A DNA stretch of 6,281 nt from Planctomycetota bacterium. Lineage in GTDB: Bacteria; Planctomycetota; Planctomycetia; Planctomycetales; Planctomycetaceae. Each line of letters opens with the position of its first letter. Positions within the stretch are counted from its first letter, which is position 1. A model generated the notes under the pieces. It had not been told where the DNA came from and did no database searches. It saw nothing but the letters and a program-made list of their open reading frames with translations. The DNA lies in assembly GCA_023429275.1 (NCBI GenBank), contig JAEYWB010000341.1, forward strand, positions 1-6,281. The letters run 5' to 3'. Shown here in pieces: positions 1 to 4,392 of this stretch. The translations under genes were made by a program, and so were the position numbers.

Positions 1-66
1 GGTGGAGGGGGCGGCTACGATGGGGGCGGTGGTGGGTACGGCGGCGGTGGCCGCGACCGCTACTGA
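1..66 (+). CDS. C-terminal tail of a glycine-rich protein, probably an RRM-type RNA-binding protein (partial, 5' end outside window)
   Basis: Frame 1 reads 21 codons and then TGA at 64-66. The residues are almost all Gly with regularly placed Tyr, and the chain ends GGRDRY. Gly/Tyr-rich tails ending in Arg/Asp/Tyr are typical of small bacterial single-RRM proteins found in planctomycetes and cyanobacteria, where a roughly 80-residue RNA-recognition motif is followed by a disordered RGG/GYG-like tail. The RRM itself, with its RNP1 and RNP2 motifs, would lie upstream and is not visible, so the family is inferred from tail composition alone. Other Gly-rich proteins are possible. Hairpins and a T-tract terminator follow the stop, consistent with the end of a transcription unit. 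The next gene converges on it from the minus strand. Confidence 0.55.
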   Translation, partial: GGGGGYDGGGGGYGGGGRDRY

Positions 67-75
67 TCGACTTCA

Positions 76-112
76 GCCGAGTCCGCTCGGCCGGCGTCCC
101 TGACAGGACCGC
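76..112 (+). other. Two consecutive 3'-UTR hairpins downstream of the Gly-rich gene
   Basis: GCCGAG (76-81) pairs perfectly with CTCGGC (86-91) around the tetraloop TCCG. GTCC (96-99) pairs with GGAC (106-109), and the stem continues with one bulged base to about 94 and 112. Neither is followed by a T-run, so they are not complete intrinsic terminators. They lie between the TGA and the T-tract terminator at 125-157 and may protect the 3' end of the mRNA. That role is inference. Confidence 0.4.
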
Positions 113-124
113 GTTTCAGAATCG

Positions 125-157
125 AGCACCGTACGTCTCGGGCGTCCGGTGCTTTTT
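125..157 (+). terminator. Rho-independent terminator of the Gly-rich gene
   Basis: AGCACCG (125-131) is the exact inverse complement of CGGTGCT (147-153). After one T/C mismatch the stem continues with ACG (133-135) pairing to CGT (143-145), closing a 7-base loop. The stem runs directly into TTTTT (153-157), followed by CTT. This is a classic intrinsic terminator on the plus strand, 58 bases after the stop of the Gly-rich gene. No matching T-tract exists in the other orientation, so it does not obviously serve the converging gene. Confidence 0.8.
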
Positions 158-201
158 CTTGCGCGGCGCTGAATGTCGTGGCCGCGACCTGCCGGCCGCC
201 T

Positions 202-942
202 CTAGAGATCGAACGTCAGTCCGTCACGCGCGATTTCGGTCTGCTCGAAAACCTGCCGGGCGATCCCCAGGTCGAGCGACGAGGCATCCGGAAAGAGCGG
301 GTCAATGTGCGTCAGAAAGAGCTTCCTCGCTCCTGCTTCGGCCGCGACGCGGGCGACCGGGCTGAGGCAGCTATGCCCCGTCTTCTCCGCCAGGGATTCG
401 CGTCCGTCCGCGAAGTAGCATTCGTGGATGAGCGTCCTGCTTCCTCGAATGAAGTCGGCGTAGGTCCCGTCCGTTGAGGTATCGGTCACGTAGGCGAGCG
501 ATGTCCCCTCGAGGTCGAGCCGGTAGGCCCGCGAACCGCCAGGATGACTCGGAAGAGCCTGGTGCCGCATCGTTCCGCCGCGAACCGGGATCTCCGCGAT
601 GCGATCGAGCGCGACGAACTCGAAGCCGGGGAGGATCGGAAACGTCGCCTGCGCGAAGAGGTGAGTCTTCACGGCATCGAGGGTGTGGGCGTCTCCATAG
701 ACCCGGCACCGCTGGATGCGACCGTCGATCATCGGGACGAGGAGAAACGTCAGTCCGACAATGTGATCCCAGTGGGGGTGAGAGAGGAAGATCTGCAGGT
801 CAGGGGACTGGAGCTGCTCCGCGATCCGGAAGGCGGAGGTGCCGGCGTCGAGCACGACTCCGCAGGCGGGGAGCATCACTCCCGCGGTGTGGCGCGTTTC
901 GTTGGGGTGGAACCCTCCGGTCCCCAGCATCACGCACTGCAC
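202..942 (-). CDS. Metallo-beta-lactamase-fold hydrolase, RNase Z/PhnP-like
   Basis: Predicted 246-residue cytoplasmic metallohydrolase, probably binding two zinc ions. Numbered from the GTG start, the N-terminus has the MLGTGG turn typical of the RNase Z/PhnP/ElaC side of the superfamily. The metal motif HPHWDH gives H55, H57, D59 and H60. Further candidate ligands are H133 in SHPGGS, D154 in YVTDT, H190 in TGHS and H212 in LTHIDP. This full set suggests an active enzyme, likely a phosphodiesterase, but tRNA 3' processing, cyclic-phosphate hydrolysis or another substrate cannot be separated by sequence alone. The frame is open up to 1152, but the preferred start is GTG at 942-940 because AAGGAG sits 6 bases upstream and the fold begins immediately after it. 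An ATG at 972-970, with GGAGG 13 bases upstream, is the alternative and adds 10 residues. The gene diverges from the TIM-barrel gene and converges on the Gly-rich gene. I see no T-tract terminator after its TAG. Confidence 0.85.
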   Translation of the reverse strand: MQCVMLGTGGFHPNETRHTAGVMLPACGVVLDAGTSAFRIAEQLQSPDLQIFLSHPHWDHIVGLTFLLVPMIDGRIQRCRVYGDAHTLDAVKTHLFAQATFPILPGFEFVALDRIAEIPVRGGTMRHQALPSHPGGSRAYRLDLEGTSLAYVTDTSTDGTYADFIRGSRTLIHECYFADGRESLAEKTGHSCLSPVARVAAEAGARKLFLTHIDPLFPDASSLDLGIARQVFEQTEIARDGLTFDL

Positions 943-948
943 TGTTAT

Positions 949-954
949 CTCCTT
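949..954 (-). promoter_or_regulatory. Shine-Dalgarno deciding the GTG start of the MBL-fold gene
   Basis: On the minus strand the sequence reads AAGGAG, then six bases (ATAACA), then GTG at 942-940. This is a near-consensus ribosome binding site at ideal spacing, better placed than the GGAGG (990-986) that lies 13 bases before the in-frame ATG at 972. It argues that the first 70 codons of the longest open frame are not translated. Confidence 0.7.
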
Positions 955-994
955 CTGCCCTGGAACACTCATCCGGCGCTGGACGCCTCCGGGC

Positions 995-1025
995 AGTGTA
1001 CAGGGAAGCCGGTGGCCGTTGGCAA
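995..1025 (-). promoter_or_regulatory. Candidate sigma-70-type promoter for the MBL-fold gene
   Basis: On the minus strand TTGCCA (1025-1020; 5 of 6 to TTGACA) is followed 19 bases later by TACACT (1000-995; 4 of 6 to TATAAT). Transcription would start near 988, giving a leader of about 45 bases to the GTG, and the AAGGAG site would lie inside it. The spacer is longer than optimal and such matches arise by chance, so this is only a candidate. Confidence 0.28.
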
Positions 1026-1123
1026 TCGAACGGAATCGGGGCAGGATGATTCCCCTCCGCGGCCCCTTCCGCCCCTCGGCGACCCGGGCCTCTCGTTCGG
1101 CGGGCATTTTCGTTCGCGACCTG

Positions 1124-1193
1124 TAGAATCCGGTCGGCGTGGCGAGAGGCATCGCAGGTGCGCTCCCCCCAACGGGGCCGATGTCCTCTGGCC
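1124..1193 (+). promoter_or_regulatory. Possible -10 box and structured 5' leader of the TIM-barrel gene
   Basis: TAGAAT at 1124-1129 resembles a -10 box, but no good -35 lies 16-18 bases upstream. Just downstream is a long-range inverted repeat. GGC-AGAGG-ATCG (within 1141-1154) pairs with CGAT-CCTCT-GCC (within 1179-1193), interrupted by a G/G mismatch and a small C/GT internal loop. A CCCC-AAC-GGGG hairpin (1167-1177) sits inside it. The structure ends about 33 bases before the ATG at 1227, leaving the ribosome site free. The pairing is visible in the sequence. A regulatory role is inference. Confidence 0.3.
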
Positions 1194-1226
1194 GCGCTGA
1201 AACACCGAATCTCGACCGAGGTTGAA

Positions 1227-2267
1227 ATGGCTTCCGCTGACAGCTCGTCCCGTTCCCGTCCGTTCATCGTCCTGAGCGCCTTTGCCGATGAAGCGGCCCG
1301 TTCCAAGACAGCGGTCGAGCAGCTCGCGGTCCTGTCGGCGCTCGGCCTCAAGTACTACAGCCCCCGGTTCATCGACGTCACGGGGGAGGGGAAGGTCGAA
1401 CACGTCACCGAGCTGAGTGACGAAAAGCTGGCGAAGCTTTCACAGATCCAGCTCGACTACGGCATGAGCGTCACGAGCATCGGATCGCGGATCGGCAAGA
1501 TCAAGCTGCTCGACCGCGAAGACGGCTCGCACAACAAGTTCGTCCCGATCCAGCAGTACATCGAGACCGAGGTCGCCCGAAGCATCCACTCGGCCGTCAA
1601 GCTCGGCGCGAAGCTCCTCCGTGGCTTCTCGTTCTATCATCCCAAGGGGGACGATCCCTGGAAGTACATCGACGAGGCGGTCGAGAAGCTTCACCCGATC
1701 GTCGAGGAGTGCGCAAAGCATGGCCTCGTTTACGGTCTCGAAGTCGAGGCGAACCTGATCGGCCAGAACGGCCGTCTCCTCGCGGCCCTGGCGCAGAAGG
1801 TCAACCGGCCGAACCTCGTCTGCATTTTCGACGGCGGCAACCTCTCGTCGCAGAACCTCTCGCCGGTCGTCTGCTTCAACGAGTTCGTCGCGATGCGCGA
1901 CTGGATGGGCTGGGCGCACATCAAGGACTACCGCGTCGATCCGACCCTCGAATGGACCGGCGTCGTCGACGAGGAGCGGCTCAAGAACTTCGTCCCGGCC
2001 GACATCGGCGATTCGGGCCACGAGGCGATCCTGCGGAACCTCAAGGAGAACCTCGGTCCGATGACGAGCAAGATGCAGGCTCTCGGCTGCCCGGGCGTCT
2101 TCCTGGAACTGGAACCCCACCTCAAGGGGGGCGGCCAGTTCGGCGGGTTCAGCGGTCCCGACGGGATGGGGGTCGCGGTCCGGGCGCTCTGCTCGCTCCT
2201 CGACTACGTCGGGATCGACTACGACCTGCGGACGATGGAAGACATCAAGACGGCGCGGGGATTCTAA
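1227..2267 (+). CDS. Sugar phosphate isomerase/epimerase-like TIM-barrel protein (AP endonuclease family 2 / xylose isomerase-like fold)
   Basis: Predicted 346-residue soluble protein of the xylose isomerase-like TIM-barrel superfamily, usually metal-dependent sugar or sugar-phosphate isomerases and epimerases. The metal-site pattern is present in strand order: GLEVEAN (E172 or E174), FDGGN (D202), HIKDYR (H231) and LELEPH (E294 or E296). The strand beginning [10 protein letters not shown] near residue 13 is the expected first barrel strand, and [12 protein letters not shown] (125-136) the middle of the barrel. The start at 1227 is chosen because GAGG (1218-1221) lies 5 bases before the ATG. 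The frame is open from 1158, but that extension has no fold signal. The substrate cannot be read from sequence. The family is heavily expanded in planctomycetes, often in carbohydrate or inositol catabolism, but no sugar-metabolism neighbour is present here. No signal peptide is visible. A hairpin repeat begins 8 bases after the stop. Confidence 0.85.
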   Translation: MASADSSSRSRPFIVLSAFADEAARSKTAVEQLAVLSALGLKYYSPRFIDVTGEGKVEHVTELSDEKLAKLSQIQLDYGMSVTSIGSRIGKIKLLDREDGSHNKFVPIQQYIETEVARSIHSAVKLGAKLLRGFSFYHPKGDDPWKYIDEAVEKLHPIVEECAKHGLVYGLEVEANLIGQNGRLLAALAQKVNRPNLVCIFDGGNLSSQNLSPVVCFNEFVAMRDWMGWAHIKDYRVDPTLEWTGVVDEERLKNFVPADIGDSGHEAILRNLKENLGPMTSKMQALGCPGVFLELEPHLKGGGQFGGFSGPDGMGVAVRALCSLLDYVGIDYDLRTMEDIKTARGF

Positions 2268-2274
2268 GAAGCCA

Positions 2275-2347
2275 GTGGGTAGTTGGTGGTGGGTAGCAGG
2301 AAGGATCCTGTCCTACCCACTACCAACTACTCACTACCCACTACTCG
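2275..2347. repeat. Inverted heptamer array forming a long hairpin between convergent genes
   Basis: The right half is five contiguous 7-base units of type CTACCCA: 2313-2319, 2320-2326 (CTACCAA), 2327-2333 (CTACTCA), 2334-2340 and 2341-2347 (CTACTCG). The left half carries the complementary TGGGTAG units. Bases 2275-2296 pair with 2313-2334 over 22 positions: 20 Watson-Crick pairs plus 2 that become G-U in RNA. A further CAGGA/TCCTG stem (2297-2301 with 2306-2310) caps the loop. It lies in the gap between two convergent genes and could stop or stabilise both transcripts, though neither side has a T-tract. The last unit supplies the TAG stop of the lipoprotein gene. It may be one copy of a dispersed genomic repeat. 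Confidence 0.8.
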
Positions 2348-2826
2348 GACTGGCACCGCAGGACCGTCGGATCGGACTGCGCCCGAAGCGAGAGCCGCTC
2401 GGCGGCCGGTGCGAAGTTCTCGACCGAGTCGAGTTCCTCGGTCGCGTACTCCCCTTTGACGAGGCGGATCGCACGGCCGACCGCTTTCGACACGGCCGAT
2501 TCGATTCCCGCCGCGCTCAGTTCGCTCCGCGGGACCTCGATCTTGCGAAGTGGCTCGCCCGAGCGGGGGACGCTCGTCGTCCCTTCGCAATAGCTCGGCA
2601 GGTAGATTGCGCCGGTCGTGAAGTCGACCGCGAAGGCGATCACCCCGGGAATGACGAACAGCAGCAGGAAGATGCCGTCGAGCGCGACGACCTTCCAGTC
2701 GATCGGTCCGCTCGGCTGACCGCGGCGCTCGGGATAGAGGATCGTTCCGCATCCGGTCAGCGACAGACCGGTGCCGCCGAGCAGAATGCGGAGCGCTTCA
2801 CGACGACAGAGAGAGATTCGCGGCAT
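2341..2826 (-). CDS. Small conserved lipoprotein with one extra hydrophobic segment, function unknown
   Basis: Predicted 161-residue envelope lipoprotein. Residues 1-25 form a signal peptide ending in the lipobox LTG-C26, so mature protein would start at lipidated Cys26. The n-region has RR at 8-9 followed by EALR, which resembles a twin-arginine motif, so Tat export is possible. After CGTILYPERRGQ comes a hydrophobic stretch (about 45-67) and then AVDFTTGAIYLP. I recognise this as a widely conserved lipoprotein block without a known function. The rest (about 85-161) is soluble, moderately charged and not recognised. The start at 2826 has GGGAG 9 bases upstream. The TAG stop (2343-2341) falls inside the heptamer repeat, so the last residues may have changed when the repeat inserted or expanded. 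The gene converges on the TIM-barrel gene and diverges from prfB. Confidence 0.75.
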   Translation of the reverse strand: MPRISLCRREALRILLGGTGLSLTGCGTILYPERRGQPSGPIDWKVVALDGIFLLLFVIPGVIAFAVDFTTGAIYLPSYCEGTTSVPRSGEPLRKIEVPRSELSAAGIESAVSKAVGRAIRLVKGEYATEELDSVENFAPAAERLSLRAQSDPTVLRCQSE

Positions 2827-3159
2827 CCGTGCCGACTCCCGAACCTTGAAGTGCGAGGCGGAACGGAGTCGAACGACTCACCGCCTCTCGTGCGAAGTGC
2901 CGGCCTCCTGCCAGCGATCGCGGGAGGGACTCTAGAAAGGGAGCGGGCGGCTTCAGAAGGCGAATCCGGGTGGGAAATCCCACGTCTGCAATGTTTGCAA
3001 GTCGGGCTGCGACTGCGCGGCGAATTGCATCACATGAACTCTCTCGCCCCGCGCGTCTTGCATCGAAACGGGTGGAGGAATCCGCCCCTGTCATTTAACA
3101 TCGGGTTTTGGCGGCTTCGACTGAACCGCCTCGACCGATCACTTGTCCACCTTCAAGCC
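2827..3159. other. Non-coding divergent spacer between the lipoprotein gene and prfB, with inverted repeats
   Basis: No credible gene is seen in this 333-base stretch. It should hold both promoters, but I find no clear -35/-10 pair. The structured parts are a nested hairpin at 2851-2893, the short palindrome GTGGG-AAAT-CCCAC (2970-2983), and GCAA-TGT-TTGC (2988-2998). The two small palindromes resemble operators in size, but nothing ties them to a regulator. Open frames on both strands here lack ribosome sites and look like GC-driven noise. Confidence 0.55.
2851..2893 (-). repeat. Nested inverted repeat upstream of the lipoprotein gene
   Basis: GAGGCGG (2855-2861) pairs with CCGCCTC (2881-2887). 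Inside it GAGTC (2866-2870) pairs with GACTC (2875-2879) around GAAC. The outer stem extends through weaker pairs to 2851 and 2893 with a two-base bulge. The 7-base direct repeat GAAGTGC occurs at 2848-2854 and again at 2894-2900, bracketing the hairpin. It would lie in the 5' leader of the minus-strand lipoprotein mRNA. A tRNA T-arm-like GTTCGA is present but the arm does not pair properly. Confidence 0.5.
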
Positions 3160-4270
3160 ATGCTCGACAGCGACACACGCCAGGAATGCACCGTACTGAT
3201 GGATCGAATCCACCAGCTCCGGGGGTCTCTTTGACTACGACACCAAGGTAAGGCGGGCGGCGGAGATCAACGACCTGATGACCGCCCCGGGCTTCTGGGA
3301 TAACCAGGAGAAAGCCCAGGCCCTCGTCGGGGAGCTGCGGCGGCTCAACGGAACGCTCAAGTCGCTCAAGGAGCTGATTCAGGGGGGGGACGACCTGACG
3401 GTTCTCCTCGAGTTCGTCGACGACGATCCGTCTCCGGAGAACGTGGCGGAAGTCCGCAGCCAGAACGAGCGGCTTCGCGAGCAGATCTCTGCGGTCGAGC
3501 TCCAGGCGAGCATGGCCGATCCTGAGGACGCCGCGGACGCCTACGTCACGCTGCAGGCGGGCGAAGGGGGGACCGACTCCGCCGACTTCGCAGAAATGCT
3601 GATGCGGATGTACAGCCGCTGGGCGGAAGATCACGGTTTCACCGTCGACCTCATGCACCGCTCCGACGCCGAAGAGGCGGGAATCCGCAGCGGGACGATC
3701 ATGGTGAAGGGGGACTACGCCTACGGATACCTCAAGGGAGAGACCGGCCAGCATCGCCTTGTCCGGATGAGCCCGTTCGGCTCCGGCGACAAACGGCAGA
3801 CGTCATTCGCCGCGGTCGATGTCGTTCCCGACGTCGTCGGCGACATCAACATCGAGGTCGACTGGGATAAGGACGTCCGCGAGGACAAGATGCGCGCCCA
3901 GGGGGCGGGGGGACAGCATGTCAACAAGACCGAGTCGGCCATCCGCCTGACCCACCTCCCTTCAGGTGTCGTCGTCTACTGTCAGAACGAGCGGAGCCAG
4001 CACCAGAACCGGGCCGCTGCGCGCAAGATGCTGCAGGCCAAGCTCTACCAGCTGGAGAAAGAGAAGCGCGATGCGGAACAGGCCGCCCGCCGCGGCGAAA
4101 AGTCGAAGATCGGCTTCGGTGGACAGACGATCCGCAACTACGTCCTCCAGCCGGAGCAGTTCGTGAAGGACACCCGGAGCGAACTGAAGACGACAAATCC
4201 GACGGAAGTCTTTGACGGGAAACTGGATCCGTTCATCGAGGCCTATCTCCGCTGGACCATCACGGGGTAA
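3160..4270 (+). CDS. prfB: Peptide chain release factor 2 (RF2), expressed by programmed +1 frameshift
   Basis: RF2 recognises UGA and UAA stop codons on the ribosome and triggers release of the finished protein. The gene is join(3160..3231, 3233..4270): 24 codons, skip of T3232, then 345 codons, giving 369 residues against 365 in E. coli. The zero-frame part ends QLRGSL and the shifted frame continues DYDTK, matching the E. coli LRGYL/DYDAK junction. The stop-codon-recognition tripeptide SPF is at 204-206 in [15 protein letters not shown]. The catalytic GGQ is at 250-252 in [13 protein letters not shown], the same numbering as E. coli, and residue 246 is Ala. The N-terminal domain has the expected helical character ([15 protein letters not shown]). 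The ATG at 3160 is chosen because it gives the usual length before the shift site. It has no good Shine-Dalgarno, and ATG at 3199 is an alternative. Stop is TAA at 4268-4270. RF2 level is expected to be self-regulated through the shift site. No terminator is evident after it. Confidence 0.95.
3220..3235 (+). promoter_or_regulatory. prfB: prfB programmed +1 frameshift site
   Basis: The zero frame reads CGG GGG TCT CTT TGA C, with the in-frame TGA at 3232-3234. E. coli prfB has AGG GGG TAT CTT TGA C. The slippery CTT, the TGA followed by C, and the three-base spacing between the G-rich internal Shine-Dalgarno-like element (3221-3225) and CTT are all kept. Peptidyl-tRNA-Leu slips from CTT to TTT, and decoding resumes at GAC (3233-3235). 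In the known mechanism, scarce RF2 leaves the TGA unread and favours the shift, so RF2 controls its own synthesis. Confidence 0.95.
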
Positions 4271-4315
4271 GGCCGGCACAATCGGAAGAACCGTTTCGCC
4301 TCGGACGATCAGCCG

Positions 4316-4345
4316 TTCCCTCCGGTCCGGCACAATTCCTATAAT
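4316..4345 (+). promoter_or_regulatory. Candidate promoter for lepB
   Basis: A perfect TATAAT lies at 4340-4345 in the 122-base gap between prfB and lepB. The hexamer TTCCCT (4316-4321), 18 bases upstream, matches TTGACA at only 3 of 6 positions. Transcription would begin near 4352, giving a leader of about 40 bases to the ATG at 4393. The 10-base sequence CCGGCACAAT occurs at 4273-4282 and again at 4327-4336, the second copy ending 3 bases before TATAAT. A perfect -10 in GC-rich DNA at this position supports independent lepB transcription. Confidence 0.5.
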
Positions 4346-4392
4346 CGCACCTGCGCCCGTCGCCAACGCATCGGCACGGCCCGCGAAGGTGC

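Noticed and set aside
180..197. GGCCG/CGGCC inverted repeat after the MBL-fold gene as its terminator
   Set aside because: The stem is only 5 bp with an 8-base loop, and no T-run follows on the minus strand.
1440..2120. A 226-codon minus-strand open frame inside the TIM-barrel gene
   Set aside because: Fully antisense to a well-supported gene, with no ribosome site and a biased composition rich in Asp, Arg, Leu and Val.
2851..2893. Possible tRNA or tRNA remnant on the minus strand (GTTCGACTC resembles a T-loop)
   Set aside because: The supposed T-stem has one mismatch and two wobbles in five pairs. No acceptor, D-arm, anticodon arm or CCA could be aligned. The pairing is better explained by the nested hairpin.
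2798..3094. A 98-codon minus-strand open frame in the spacer upstream of the lipoprotein gene
   Set aside because: No homology is recognised, the composition is Arg/Ala/Ser-rich, and it overlaps the start of the lipoprotein gene and the hairpin region. Treated as noise.
3094..3101. TTTAAC/TAACAT as a prfB -10 box
   Set aside because: No -35-like hexamer is found at suitable spacing, and the match to TATAAT is only partial.
2275..3234. A 319-codon plus-strand open frame running from the heptamer repeat into prfB
   Set aside because: It begins in repeat DNA, crosses the lipoprotein gene in antisense and has no family signal. Only its last 24 codons (3160-3231) are real, as the zero frame of prfB.
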